Source: Neoarius graeffei
Taxonomy: Eukaryota > Chordata > Actinopteri > Siluriformes > Ariidae
Direction of reading: 5' to 3'
Length of the DNA stretch: 64,000 nucleotides
Assembly: GCF_027579695.1 (NCBI RefSeq)
Contig: NC_083587.1
Location: 51,453,021-51,517,020 of the forward strand
The notes below the pieces were generated by a model. That model was not told the DNA's origin. It saw nothing but the letters and a program-made list of their open reading frames with translations, and made no database searches. The position numbers and the translations under genes were made by a program. This document shows positions 44,263 through 56,944 of this stretch, one piece after another. Numbering within the stretch: position 1 is the stretch's first letter; every line of letters starts with the position of its first letter.

Positions 44263-45498
44263 CCTTCTTCAGATTCAGCTGGTAAGGAATCATAGTGGAT
44301 CTGGAGTGGATCATTTATCCAGGGAAACAAAGTGTGAATACAGTGCCTTGAAAAAGTATTCATACCCCTTGAACTTTTTCACATTTTTCCACCTTACAAC
44401 CAACCACGAACTTAAAAGTTTTTTACTGAGATTTTATGTGATAGACCAACACAGAATAGCACATAATTGTGAAGTGAAACGAAAATGATAAATGGTCTTC
44501 AAATTTTTAAACAAATAAAAATCTGAAAAATGTGGTGTGCATTAGTATTCAGCCCCCTGTACTCTGATACCTCTAAATACAATCCAGTGCAATCAATTGC
44601 CTTCAGAAGTCATCTAATTAGTTAATAGAGTCCTACTGTGTGTAATTTACTCTCAGCATAAATACACTTGTTCTGTGAAGGCCTCAGTGGTTTGTTAGAG
44701 AACACTGAAGAACAAACAGCATCATGAAGACCAAAGAACTCACCAGACAGGTCAGGGATAAAGTTCTGGAGAAGTTTAAAGCAGGGTTAGGTTATAAAAA
44801 AATATCCCAAGCTCTGAACATCTCAAGAAGCATTGTTCAATCCATCATTCAAAAATGGAAAAAGTATGGCACAACTGCAAACCTACCAAGACATGGCCGT
44901 CCACCTAAACTGACAGAGCGAGCAAGGAGAGCACTGGTCAGAGAAGCAGCCAAGAGGCCCATGATCACTCTGGAGGAGCTGCAGAAATCCACAGCTCAGG
45001 TGGGAGAATCTGTGCACAGGACAACTATAAGTTGTACATTCCACAAATCTGGCCTTTTTGGAAGAGTCGCAAGAAGAAAGCCATTGTTGAAAGACAGGCA
45101 TAAGAAGTCCCGTTTGCAGTTTGCCAGAAGCCATGTACGGGACACAGCAAACATGTGGAAGAAGGTGCTTTGGTCAGATGAGACCAAAGTTGAACTTTTT
45201 GGCCTAAATGCGAAGCGCTATGTGTGGCGGAAAACTAACACTGCTCATCACCCTGCACACACCATCCCCACTGTGAAACATGGTGGTGGCAGCATCATGC
45301 TATGGGGATGCTTTTCTTCAGCAGGGACAGGGAAGCTGGTCAGAGTTGATGGGAAGATGGATGGAGCTAAACACAGGGCAATCCTGGAAGAAAACCTGTT
45401 GGAGGCTGCAAAAGACTTGAGACTGGGAAGGAGATTCACCTTCCAGCAAGACAATGACCCTAAACATACAGCCAGAGCTACAATGGAATGGTTTAGAT

Positions 45499-48085
45499 CA
45501 GGGGTCCCCAAACTTTTTCCTGTGAGGGCCAAATAACTTTTCCCTTCTCTGACGGCGGGCCGGGGCCAGTTTGTAACAAAAAGTGTGACGATCGCAGAGG
45601 TGTCTAAACGTAAACATTTATTGTTTTCCAGAAAGCCACACATAACCAAAAATTAACCCTTTCTGGGATCTTGACAGGAAAAAAAAATCAGAAAATAAAT
45701 AATATCATTATTAATGAAATAAATAACACTATTTATGAAATAAATAATAACCAAATAACCCTTTTCAAGTTTTTCACAGAAAAAAAAGACCATTAACTTT
45801 CTTGTAGACACAACTGTTTGCAGCTCTCTCTCATCAACTTCACTCTGAAAACCAGAAAGCAAGCAGGCTATGAAACCGAACTGATACCAACACCTACCAA
45901 CACAATACATTTCACTACCAGTATGGTTGTAGAACGGATTTTATCTCAGTAGATTTCATTATGATTATATTTGTTTGTACTCAGAATGGCTCGTTCAAGT
46001 CAGAAAAGTAAGCTTACCTATATATGTTCATCAGTGTGAACTGTGGGCCTGCATCTGGCTGGTGAGAAGTTCAATGTCAGGTTCCATTTTAGTCACAGCA
46101 AGTCTCAAACACTGATGGAGATGTTCATCTGTCAATCTTGATCTCATCGGAGTTTTCTGGTGGTTCATGCGTGAAAAGGTTTGCTCACAGATATACGTGC
46201 TGCCAAAAACTGTGGACATCTTCATTGCGTGTTTTTTAATGTTTGGGTACGTGTTGTTTGGGAGGGCGGCATAGAAGTCAATGAGACTGTTGGGCTTGAA
46301 TGCATCTTTCAGGGCATCACAGTTCTGTAACTCGGCCAACTCAAACTGATAAGAAGGCTGGGCTTCATCAATGTCGGAAACAAAGGGGTTCTGGAAAAGG
46401 CGGATATCTTTTGCATTAACATGTAGTTCACGGAATCTCACACCGAACTCCGCCTTCAGCATTTCCAGTGCTTCCACACACTTTTCAGCTGGGAACGGGA
46501 CCGCTGGGTTCTCTGCAGAGAGGTTTTGGGTAGCAGGAAGATGGATGAAGTTGTTTTTCACTTGATCCAAAAGCAGCGCTAGTTTCACCTCAAATGCTTT
46601 TATGTGGGAATACATGTCGCAGATTAGTTTCCCTTGGCCTTGTAGCTGCAAGTTAAGGCTGTTCAGTATTTCTGTCACATCTGTTAAAAATGCTAGGTGC
46701 CATTTCCATTCTGGGTCGATCAGCTCGGGGACCGTTTTGTCTTTTGAATGAAGAAATGCGTTTATCTCAGGTAACAGCTCGTAAAAACGCCTCAAAACTC
46801 TGCCGCGGCTCAACCATCTGACCTCTGTGTAGTAAAGCACATCGCCATGCGCAGACTCCAGTTCAGACAGGAATTGTTGGAACTGCCTGTGTTTAAGTCC
46901 CTTTGCCCTGATGAAGTTTATGCATGACGCCACAACCTTCATGACAGAATCCCACTTCAACACTTTGCAGCACAGTGCTTGCTGGTGAATTAGGCAGTGG
47001 ACTTATAGCGGGGCGGTAAGACCCCGTTCTTCCATCTCCCGGTTCACGAGCCCGATCAGACCCCGAGACGCGCCCACCATACTAGGAGCTCCGTCAGTCG
47101 TGATGCTAACAAGCTTTGACCAGTCCAGGTTCAAGTCTTCCATGGTTTGGCATACTTTGCCAAAAATATCCTCCCCCGTCGTAGTCCCTTTGAGACTTTG
47201 GAGGGCTGCCAGATCCTCGCACATTTCAAAGTTTGCGCTAACTCCACGAATAAAAATTAGCAGCTGCGCTGTGTCCTGCACATCCGTGCTCTCATCCAGT
47301 GCTAATGAAAAAAAAGTCATATTCTTTCGTCTTCTGCCGCAGCTGGGCATATACATTACCCCCAAGTTCTTCAATGCGTCTTGTGATTGTAGTCGCTGAC
47401 AGACTCGCGGCATTAAAGACATCTTTCTTCTCGGGACACACCTCCTCCGCGACAGCATTCAAACATTTCTTGACAAATTCTCCATCAGTGAAAGGTTTAC
47501 CGCTGCTAGCTATCAGTTGAGCAACCCGAAAGCTCGCTCGAACAGACGACTGGTTCAGCTGAGCTTGGCATACAAATGTATTCTGCTGAGCTAACAGTAT
47601 ACATTTTAGCTTTGAGATTTTGTCTGCTCGCATTTGGCCTTGCAAGCTATCATACTTGTCTTTGTGACAGGATTCATAGTGTCGGCGCAGATTGTATTCT
47701 TTGAATACAGCCACTGTCTCTTGACAGATGAGACAAACAGCCTTTTCTTTGCATTGAACAAAAAAATAATCGTTTGTCCACTGCAGGTTAAATGTCCTGC
47801 ATTCTGAATCTATTTTTCTCTTACCTAATCTTTTCGCCATTATTCCGTGTTATTTGACAGTGGTGTGTCCAGGATTTTTTTTTTTTTGAGGGAGGTGTTT
47901 CAGATGTGGCACAGACTGCAGAAGGGTGGAATAGAATGTTACGTTCTATGCATGTACAAGTCGCGATCACGCGGCCAGACTGAAAAAAAAATAATCATAA
48001 TGCATCTCTGGTATTGTTCAGGGGGCTGGGCAAAATGTGGAGGCGGGCCGTATCCGGCCCGCGGGCCGTAGTTTGGGGACCACTG
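45499..48085 (-). mobile_element. Nearly intact hAT transposon
   Basis: 2587 bp with 8-bp duplications GTTTAGAT at 45491-45498 and 48086-48093. Ends CAGGGGTCCCCAAAC and, reversed, CAGTGGTCCCCAAAC. Encodes a minus-strand transposase (47840-46031) with one frameshift and one stop. Confidence 0.96.
46031..47840 (-). pseudogene. hAT (Charlie/GTF2IRD2-like) transposase, two lesions
   Basis: About 600 residues if read through. Zinc-finger region with CLICQETVAVFKEYNLRRH..SCH (BED-like C2H2), a catalytic-core segment with LALDESTDVQDTAQL (DDE first Asp region), TDGAPSMVG, the RWLSRG block, and the C-terminal hAT dimerisation region (FGSTYICEQTFSRMNHQKTP, RLTDEHLHQCLRLA). Lesions: a one-base slip in the T-run at about 47310, and a TAA at about 47000 between TAPL and VHCLIHQQALC. 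Similar proteins are annotated as GTF2I-repeat or SCAND3-like domesticated hATs. Confidence 0.9.
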
Positions 48086-48374
48086 GTTTAGATCAAAGAA
48101 TATTCATGTGTTAGAATGGCCCAGTCAAAGTCCAGACCTAAATCCCATTGAGCATCTGTGGCAAGTCTTGAAAATTGCTGTTCACAGACGCTCTCCATCC
48201 AATCTGGCTGAGCTTGAGCTATTTTGCAAAGAAGAATGGGCAAAAATTTCAGTGTCTAGATGTGCAAAGCTGGTAGAGACATACCACAAAAGACTTGCAG
48301 CTGTAATTGCAGCAAAAGGTGGCTCTACAAAGTATTGACGCAGGGGGGCTGAATACTAATGCACATCACATTTT

Positions 48375-48583
48375 TCACACCTACGGTCAATTTAGAGTCA
48401 CCAGTTAACCTAACCTGCATGTCTTTGGACTGTGGGGGAAACCGGAGCACCCGGAGGAAACCCACACAGACACGGGGAGAACATGTAAACTCCACACAGA
48501 AAGGCCCTCATCGGCTGCTGGGCTCGAAGTCAGAACCTTCTTGCTGTGAGGCGACAGTGCTAACCACTACACCACCGTACTAC
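48375..48583 (-). mobile_element. tRNA-derived SINE, tail half missing
   Basis: Head and core on minus strand; sequence starts abruptly at CACACCTACGGTCAAT where the Tc1 ends. This joint is a deletion between two elements, not a clean insertion. Confidence 0.9.
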
Positions 48584-49129
48584 CCTATCAACCATACAAA
48601 GAGAGTTAAATGTATTTTAGACAATATTAAGTCACTGCACATGTTAACTCCATGGGAGAAAAGATGCCCTGAAATTAGAAATTTTGGACTGTTTAAACTA
48701 TATACAGTACCAGTCAAAACCTTGGACACACCTTCGAATTGAATGTGTGTGGGTTTTTTTTTTAATTTGTATTAATTAAAAGACGCTTCATGCCTTAAAG
48801 TATTGATGGATGTCGTTTCTCTTTACTTAGCTGAGCAGTTCTTGACATAATATGGATTACTACAGGTGTCGAATAGGGCTATTTACTGTATTTTTATTAT
48901 TTACTATTTACTGTTTGATCTCAAATGCATTAAGAAGACAAGAAACTCATCCCCTAATTAACTTTTGACGAGGCACCTGTTAGCTGAAAAGCAAACCAGG
49001 TGACTCATGAAGCTGGTTACAATAATGCCAATAGTGTGTAAAGCGTCATCAGCATAAACGCTGGATACTCTAAAGAATCTAAAATATGAAGCATTTTGTT
49101 TTTTAACACTTTTTTTTGTTTACCACATA

Positions 49130-49398
49130 TTTAACAGTTATTCCATGAAATCGAGTCGTACATGAGCTGATGGCTGACGAGGCACGTAGCACCAAGTCGG
49201 CTATAAGCCATGTACGACGAGATTGAGTGGAATTACTGTTTTATTCTATCAACACTCACTGGAGTTTGAGAAACAGAGCATTTTTATTTTTTGTAAATTC
49301 AATAAATAAAAACTTTATACAAAATATCTGACAAAATAATTTCCGCTTAGAATATAAACAAACCAGCAAAATGACAGGAGCAATTTGTGAAAAATGTG

Positions 49399-49434
<36 letters not shown>

Positions 49435-49875
49435 GAAAAATAAAAAAAGATATGTTCTTACCATGAAATGCTTTCATTCCATATTTTGTTGGATTTTTTT
49501 TTTTGTATTTTTGGGGGTTTTGTTTTCAAGTAGTTTTTATTTCATCCTCAGTTAGTTCAGTAACATGCTCTGCCATTTTCTTTTTCTTCTTCTTTCAGGT
49601 TTTTTTTTGGCAGTTGGCAAACCAACTTAAAGGTGCATTACCACCACCGACTGGGCTGGAGTTTGGAACAGGCGATATCGGAGGGGGGAACTATATTCTT
49701 TTAGCTATTTCTGTTTCTTTTAAATACTTAATAACAAAGTGATATATCTGACTTGATGCGCTCTGCCATTTTGTTTTTCTCTACTCATGGTATATGAGCT
49801 GATAGCCTAGTAGTAGAGTAGCCAATCAGAGTGTGCGATTGCTCATATCCAGTGAATGTGGATAGAATAATTCCA
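49130..49875. mobile_element. Hairpin-ended DNA element, copy 2
   Basis: Left hairpin 49138-49234 (TTATTCCATGAAATCGAGTC / its partner). Right end ATATGAGC at 49792-49799 and GCTCATAT at 49841-49848 around CCAATCAG 49822-49829. An (AAT)n run sits at 49403-49430. Confidence 0.75.
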
Positions 49876-50147
49876 TATATGTTCCATATCTGATTTCATA
49901 GTTTCGATGTCTTCCGTATTGTTCTACAATGTAGAAAATAGTCAAAATACAGGAAAAAAAAACCTTTTTTTATTTTTTTTATTAAGCTTCCACCTCAGAT
50001 ACAATAAATAAACACATAATTAAAAAATAATTAAATAAATAAATTGGTGGGGGTCACACAACAGAGTTAGGCTCCAATAACATAATAAATAAAATTTTTA
50101 AATAATAATAATAATTATTATTATTATAAATAAATAAATCTCATTAT

Positions 50148-50520
50148 GGCGGCACGGTGGTGTAGTGGTTAGCGCTGTCACCTCACAGCAAGAAGGTCCG
50201 GGTTCGAGCCCCGTGGCCGGCGAGGGCCTTTCTGTGCGGAGTTTGCATGTTCTCCCCGTGTCCGCGTGGGTTTCCTCCGGGTGCTCCGGTTTCCCCCACA
50301 GTCCAAAGACATGCAGGTTAGGTTAACTGGTGACTCTAAATTGACCGTAGGTGTGAATGTGAGTGTGAATGGTTGTCTGTGTCTATGTGTCAGCCCTGTG
50401 ATGACCTGGCAACTTGTCCAGGGTGTACCCCGCCTTTCGCCCATAGTCAGCTGGGATAGGCTCCAGCTTGCCTGCGACCCTGTAGAAGGATAAAGCGGCT
50501 AGAGATAATGAGATGAGATG
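50148..50520 (+). mobile_element. tRNA-derived SINE, GAGAT-tail type
   Basis: Complete copy in the Tc1-like MITE, tail-to-tail with the partial inverted copy that follows. Confidence 0.94.
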
Positions 50521-50523
50521 AAA

Positions 50524-50634
50524 TCTCATTATCTCTAGCCGCTTTATCCTGTTCTACAGGGTCGCAGGCAAGCTGGAGCCTATCCCAGCTGACTACGGGC
50601 GAAAGGCGGGGTACACCTTGGACAAGTTGCCAGG
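50524..50634 (-). mobile_element. tRNA-derived SINE, tail third only
   Basis: Inverted partial copy (tail to CCAGGT). Together with its neighbour it forms an inverted repeat of about 110 bp. Confidence 0.9.
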
Positions 50635-50710
50635 TCTACATAAATAAATAAAATAATTTAAAAAAACCTATGAATGAGTAGGGGTGTACAAACTTTTGAA
50701 TAGTACTGTA

Positions 50711-52368
50711 CATACTATTTTTATTACAAAATATTGGCCAGCTTGAGAGAAGTGGAGGAGCAGGACATTTCAGTGTTTTTCTCACGTAAATTAAACTGGA
50801 ACAGTGTTAAAACTTGTATTCCAAATATTCCTGCTATGTTGCATCTCATGTGTAACTGGATTACATTATCGTATTGATATCATACTCCCATAAAACTGTT
50901 CAGCAGAATGGATGGAGTTACAGTACCACCGTGTGCTTACAGATCACATGAGGTGATGACAGAATCCATTTCCATTACGTTGGATCAAGAGAGGCTTCAA
51001 GAGGCACCACAGATTTAGGCAAATGGGGGAAAGAGTAAGCTGAGATTCCTAGAGACGTGTCATATGTGTAATAAAATCTTTACAAGACTGCTTGAAAATA
51101 GATTTGATTGTATTTGTGATGTATATGTGTAAATTAAAGCCATCAGTGTTCTAAGATGGCGATGATTTATTAAATCTCCACCCTCACTGCCTTTAGTGTC
51201 GAGGTGTGTATCAGGACTGGGTTCCCACAGGAACAAACAAAAACGATGGAGTTGGGACAAAGAAATAGCATGTTCATTCTATTCCTGGTCAAGGTCAGGC
51301 CTCCTCATCCTGATGAGATCTTTTGTCATTGAGATAATTTGGGTCATTTTCTGGTTTACAGAGACCTTGCTTTTGTTTCTTTTATTATAAAAATCACTGA
51401 CTACAGCTTTAATATTTGGTGCATGACTTCTCATCTAACTCCAGAGCAGAGAGAGAGAGAAAGAGAGAGCATAATTTTATCAGTAGAGCCTTCTCTGGAT
51501 TGTTCTACACTCCCCTATCCAAAGATGGGTGTGAAATTGAGATGTGACCACATGCTGGTAAGAGAGTAGATGGTGATCAGAAAATCTTGTCTTACCAAAG
51601 TTGTTATATTGTGCTACAAAAAGCAGCATTTCCGTCATAAAGTATGGTACATTTTTTGAATATGCTATCAGATTCTTGTAAAGACTAAAGAGCAAACACT
51701 CCGTGGAAAAAAAAAAATGGTATCGATGCACTGTATTAAAAACATTCTAGTAGTTTCCAGGGCCCAATACTTGAATTAATTAATTCCTTGCATTACTGAT
51801 GTTATCATCCTTGAAATCCTAAATATGCGCTATTTTTTAAAAAAATAATGGGTTGTAGAGTCCTCATATGAAAATTTTGTCATCAAGATTTATTAAACAT
51901 GCTGTAAACATTTAGGGGAAATTTTGTTGTGCCAATCCAAGACCAACAGAGCATATCTTATTAAGCAGAGTCTCTCTGCACTGCTCCATCCATCATTTCA
52001 TGAAGATAGTCACGTCCAAAGCTCCAGTTACAGTTCAAGTGCTTGGCAAGGGCACAGACTCATGCAGCTGATCCGGTTGTGATGTTTCTGCTTGCACTCG
52101 ATTGCCTGTAATTTGACACAACACCTCCGCAACAGAAATTTCCCAACTACCCAGTGCTTTACCCTTAAAAGGCTATTGATGTCATCACAACCTGTTCAAG
52201 CTGGATGATGGTGAGAACTTGCCAAGTCCAAAATTTATCATTGTAGACTTTTTAAACACCTGTTTGTCTTTACAAGTTTTACACCATTTTGTTACACATT
52301 TGGGATACATTATGGTTGGTTTCAGCATCTTATCTGGACGTTCTCATGGATGCCACACGTGTTATCTC
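50711..52368. other. Intergenic sequence, nothing recognised
   Basis: Unassigned. A short (GA)n run is at 51449-51468. No coding with family resemblance was found. Confidence 0.4.
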
Positions 52369-52369
52369 T

Positions 52370-53020
52370 ATCAAGTGGTCTGCCCTTTGGCAGGTCCTGT
52401 ACATGAGTACAGTCGCCATTGTTGCCTATTCTGGGCCATCCTCTTTACTGAGTAGAAGCTCCTCCCTTTCCTGATATCATCCAGCATCATGATTCTTCTT
52501 CTCCCTCTCAGTCGCTTCCCCTCCAATTTACCTTCAATCACATCAATTAACAACCCTTCTTCTCTCATAACATGTCCAGTCCATTTTGCTTTTCTCTTCC
52601 AGATGGTATTCATTAGCGTCCTCTTCTCTCCAACTCTTCTAAGTACCTCTTCATTACTGATCTTCTCTGTCCAACTGATCTTCTCCATGTGTCTCTAAAA
52701 CCACATCTCACAACTTTCCAGTCCCTTCACGTCAGTCTTCTTCATTGTCCAAGTTTCTGAGCCATACAGGAGCACACTCCAAACCAGACTCTTGACTAGT
52801 TTCTTCTTCAATCTTCTGTTCAATCCTTTTGTGAGCAGCATTTTGTGTTTGTTGAAAGCGTCTTTTGCCATGGCAATTCTTGTTCTTATTTCTTTTTCAC
52901 TTTTTCCATTGTCCGTTATTAGGCTTCCAAGGTACTTAAACTGGTACTTGTTCCAATTCAGCTGCATTGATGGCAATATGGAGTCTGTCTTGGTTGTTCC
53001 TTCCAATTTTCATTACTTTG
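52370..53020 (-). mobile_element. RTE-like LINE C-terminal fragment
   Basis: Two minus-strand frames: 53006-52695 (FKYLGSLITDNGKSEKEI, RIAMAKDAF, LVKSLVWSVLLYGSETWT) and 52688-52371 (SNEEVLRRVGEKRTLMN, KAKWTGHVMREEG, LRGRRRIMMLDDIRKG). They are the reverse-transcriptase thumb and the C-terminal domain, with a stop between. Confidence 0.8.
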
Positions 53021-53039
53021 GTCATGTGTTATTTATATA

Positions 53040-54185
53040 TATATATATGTGTTATTTACCAGCTGGGAGGTCCGTATCGTGAAATACCATGACCAAGGTC
53101 TTGAAAGTACTGAGGTCAGTATTCAAGGCTGAGGTGATGGTATTTCACCATACGGACCGACCTTAAACTGGTAAATAATATATTTATTTTTTCTTTACCA
53201 AATTCTAACGGGGCGGCACGGTGGTGTAGTGGTTAGCATTGTCGCCTCACAGCAAGAAGGTCCGGGTTCGAGCCCCGTGGCCGGCAAGGGCCTTTCTGTG
53301 TGGAGTTTGCATGTTCTCCCCGTGTCCGCGTGGGTTTCCTCCGGGTGCTCCGGTTTCCCCCACAGTCCAAAGACATGCAGGTTAGGTTAACTGGTGACTC
53401 TAAATTGACCGTAGGTGTGAATGTGAGTGTGAATGGTTGTCTGTGTCTATGTGTCAGCCCTGTGATGACCTGGCGACTTGTCCAGGGTGTACCCCGCCTT
53501 TCGCCCGTAGTCAGCTGGGATAGGCTCCAGCTTGCCTGCGACCCTGTAGAACAGGATAAAGCGGCTAGAGATAATGAGATGAGATGAGATGAAATTCTAA
53601 CAGAAAACGAGAGCGGCCAAAAGGGAAAACCGAGCCGAGCCACCATTTTGAATCCTCATTCACGGCTGTAATGCAACTTGCTTTCTCCTCGGTATACAAA
53701 TACACTTCCATGGCAGGAAAAAAAACTACATTTTGCCGCCTATGTAGTCCCCTATTTATACAAATAGGAGTCATTCAGGATTCAGTCATGTTTTTGCTCG
53801 GCGTTAGCAAGTTACAGGTTTTTAGCTTTCTCCTGAAATGTTTTCTTTTATTTCTTCTTCCTCAGAGTAGTAAAACTCGCTTTCACTGTGAACACTGTCG
53901 TTATCACTATCCATGATGTAAAATTAATGCTATTCTCCTGATAAATGCTGGCAAAAATTTATAAGATTTTTGATAATCTTATAAACAAATCTTATAAAAA
54001 AAAGATAAATGTTGACAAAAATTGCGACTATGTTTGTTGTTGTTGTGAACGAGCAAGTCGCCAGAGGTCCATAACTGGGGTCCGTAACTGGGGTCCGTAT
54101 CGTAGGATACGGACCTGCTAGCCAGCCAATCAGAGCGCAGGATTTGGACCGTGAAAAAATAAAACTTCTTATTTATTTTACCAAA
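53040..54185. mobile_element. Hairpin-ended DNA element of a second family
   Basis: Left hairpin: GGTCCGTATCGTGAAATACC 53069-53090 with its partner at 53137-53158, and outer arms TTATTTACCAG / CTGGTAAATAA. Right hairpin GGTCCGTATC-GTAG-GATACGGACC at 54092-54115, followed by CCAATCAGAGCGC 54126. SINE inserted at 53210-53591. No transposase. Confidence 0.7.
53210..53591 (+). mobile_element. tRNA-derived SINE, GAGAT-tail type
   Basis: Complete near-consensus copy, 10-bp duplication AAATTCTAAC at 53200-53209 and 53592-53601. Confidence 0.95.
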
Positions 54186-54732
54186 GTTTTCTTTAAAAGT
54201 CCCAATTCACATCTTAGGTAGAAGCTCTGCCTCGCCACAGTACTAAAGCCATGTGCTCATGTTTTTGTTGGTCTGTTAGCCACACCCGGATTTTCACTCA
54301 CTGCCTGTGTATATATCACCTGAGTCTTGTTAGCACATCACTGACATTGTGTACGAATACCTGCCTCTGTTGTGTCCATGTTATGTACTCTTGTTTGCAC
54401 TTTGCTTTCACGCCTTGAATACACCAACACTGTATTTGTTGTTTGTGGCTGTGTGGGAAACCAGGGACTGGAGACGTGGGTGTTTGATCAACTTCTGCAG
54501 CTGTGCTATGAATCAGCTGGAAGATCTGAGCTTTCCTTTGGTACTTCAGCAGCAAGTAGTGGTTAGAATAAGTCTGGATTAATTACCAGTTATTTATGGG
54601 GTTTGCAGAAGGATCTGTGCACTGAGCAAGTCTGTTACAATGACTCACTGTCTTTAAACCAGTTCATCTTTCTTCACCAATCAATGCATTGTGCACATTA
54701 GGATGATACCCCATAGGACCACCAATGCATTA
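54186..54732. other. Intergenic sequence, nothing recognised
   Basis: No gene or repeat recognised. Confidence 0.4.
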
Positions 54733-54734
54733 TA

Positions 54735-56350
54735 CAGTCATGTGAAAAAGAAAGTACACCCTTTTTCAAGTCTAGGTTTTAAGTGTCAGGACATAATAAA
54801 AAAAATCATCTGGTCCTTACCAGGTCTTAAAATTAGGCAAATACAACCTCAGATGACCAATAATACATGACATATTCACCCAGTCATTATTTATTTAACA
54901 CAAAGTAAGCCAAAAATGCAGGAGCAGTGTGTGAAAAATTAAGTACACCCTTACTGCTTCCATAGAAATTATGAAGGCAATTAGCAGCCAGGTGTTGCTG
55001 ATCAAATTAATTTGATTAATTGATCATCAACAAGTGTGGCCACCTCTTAAAAAGCAGAAGTTTTTGGCAGTTTACTGGTCTGGAGCACTCAGGTGTATGT
55101 TAACACAGTGCCAAGGAGGAAAGACATCAGCAATGATCTTAGAGAAGCAATTGTTGCTGCACATCAGTCTGGGAAGGGTTATAAGGCCATTTCCAAACAA
55201 TTTGAAATCCATCATTCTACTGTGAGAAAGATTATTCAGAAGTGGAAAACATTCAAGACAGTTGCCAATCTTCCCAAGAGTGGACGTCCCAGCAAATTTA
55301 CTCCAAGGTCAGACCGTGCAATGCTCAAAGAAATTGCAAAAAACCCAAGAACTACATCTAGGACTCTACAGGCCACAGTTAGAATGTTAAATGTTAAAGT
55401 TCATGACAGTACAATTAGAAAAAGACTGTGCAAGTATGGCTTGTTTGGAAGGGTTGCCAGAAGAAAGCCTCTTCTATATAAAAAGAACATGGCAGCACGG
55501 CTTAGGTTTGCAAAGATACATCTGAACAAGCCACAAGCCTTCTGGAACAATGTCCTTTGGACAGATGAGACCAAAGTGGAAATGTGTGGCCTTAATGCAC
55601 AGCGCCATGCTTGGTGAAAACCAAACACAGCATATCAGCACAAACACCTCATACCAACCATCAAGCACGGTGGTGGAGGGGTGGTGATTTGGGCTTGTTT
55701 TGCAGCCACAGGGCCTGGGCACCTTGCAGTCATTGAGTCAACCATGAACTCCTCTGTATACCAAAGTATTCTAGAGGCAAATGTAAGGCCATCTGTTCAA
55801 CAGCTAAAGCTTGGCCACAATTGGGCCATGCAACAGAACAATGATCCCGAGCACACCAGCAAATCTACAGCAGAATGGCTGAAAGAGAAAAGAATCAAGG
55901 TGTTGGAATGGCCAAGTCAAGTCCAGACCTCAACCCAATTGAAATGCTGTGGTGGGACCTTAAGAGAGCTGTGCATAAACAAATGCCCTCAAACGTGGAT
56001 GAACTGAAGCAATGTTGTAAAGAAGAGTGGGCAAAAATTCCTCCACAATGATATGAGAGACTGATAAAATCATACAGAAAACGATTGCTTCAAGTTATTG
56101 CTGCAAATGGTGGTTTTACAAGCTATTGGATCATGGGGTGTACTTACTTTTTCACACATGGATTCTACATTTTTACTTAATTTTTGTTAAATAAATAATG
56201 ACACGGTGGAATCTGTTGTGTGTTGCTTTACACCTGAGGTTAGATTTGCATAATTTTAGGACCTGGTAAAGACCAGATGATTTTTTGTTATGTCTTGATT
56301 GGTAAAACCGTGTAACTGGAAGAGGGTGTACTTTCTTTATCACATGACTG
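54735..56350 (+). mobile_element. Full-length Tc1-family transposon
   Basis: 1616 bp with TA at 54733-54734 and 56351-56352. Ends CAGTCATGTGAAAAAGAAAG and, reversed, CAGTCATGTGATAAAGAAAG. Long inverted repeats with the ACATTAATTTT-like interior. Transposase broken. Confidence 0.94.
55093..56120 (+). pseudogene. Tc1 DD34E transposase, disrupted
   Basis: HTH part (AHQSGKGYKAISKQFEIHHSTVRKI), LPKSGRPSKF, TDETKVEMCG with the first Asp, then an in-frame TGA at 55615-55617 replaces the conserved Trp-Arg after RHAW. Continues with KHGGGGVVIWACF and QQNNDPEHT (second Asp). A one-base loss after EWPSQ at about 55919 throws the Glu region out of frame. Confidence 0.92.
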
Positions 56351-56352
56351 TA

Positions 56353-56940
56353 TGTTCCAATTGTTTGTCAAGATGTTTAGTGTGACTTGTTGTTGATGTC
56401 TTTATTATCTGTCCCTGGAGGAACACATTGGTCATGTGAATGTAACGCAAATAGTCAGATTAGCAGACTATCTGTCTGCTAATCTGACTATTTTTCCATT
56501 ATTTGTGATTATTTAAACTCCTCCCCCAGAGGCAAGGTCTTCAAGGATTGTCCCTTCACGTTCAAGGGCATGTCAAAGGTTCACTTTAGATGGTACCAAG
56601 AGAACATCACTTGCAAATAACCTCCAAATTCCACTTTCATCAACCACTAGCTTTTTTCTACTGTAGGGTAAGTCTTGGATCCAAAGATTAAGGTTCAGGC
56701 AGTGCTGGACTGACAGACACCCAAAACAAGCCCTATAGAGAGCTCCAGTGATGCTTGGGATGCTTGGATTTCTACTGGTGTCCCACATCGGCCATCATAT
56801 CTTCCACCATCCTGGTTGCTGTCATTCACTGGGACCTTCAACAAAAGTTCAGAGATGCTGTTTGTGGTCACGTTGGACCAATCTATAACTGGATTTATTC
56901 CTGATACCTCTTGAGACTTTCTAGTGTGACTGAAAGACAC
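56353..56940. other. Intergenic sequence, nothing recognised
   Basis: A short inverted repeat GTCAGATTAGCAGACTAT..  at 56453-56490 only. Confidence 0.45.
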
Positions 56941-56944
56941 ATGT

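Larger units (their letters stand above)
44724..48338 (+). pseudogene. Tc1 DD34E transposase interrupted by hAT insertion
   Basis: Two parts, 44724-45498 and 48094-48338, share a single frame once the hAT and one target duplication are set aside. N-terminal HTH (KISQALNISRSIVQSI), SDETKVELFG with the first Asp, [21 protein letters not shown] with the second Asp before the break; [16 protein letters not shown] with the Glu after it. The D to E spacing across the junction is 34 residues. Apart from the insertion no stop or frameshift is visible, so the break is recent relative to the decay of other copies. Confidence 0.92.
44341..48375 (+). mobile_element. Tc1-family transposon split by a hAT, right end lost
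   Basis: TA at 44339-44340, then CAGTGCCTTGAAAAAGTATTC. The transposase frame runs 44724-45498 and resumes at 48094-48338. After the stop the usual terminal text (GGGGGGCTGAATACTAATGC) begins but is cut at about 48375 by a headless junction with a SINE, so the right inverted repeat is missing. Confidence 0.92.
48705..50708. mobile_element. Tc1-like MITE holding a hairpin element and two SINEs
   Basis: TA at 48703-48704 and 50709-50710; ends CAGTACCAGTCAAAACCTTGG and, reversed, CAGTACTATTCAAAAGTTTG. Inserts: hairpin element 49130-49875, SINEs 50148-50520 and 50524-50634. No coding. Confidence 0.82.
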
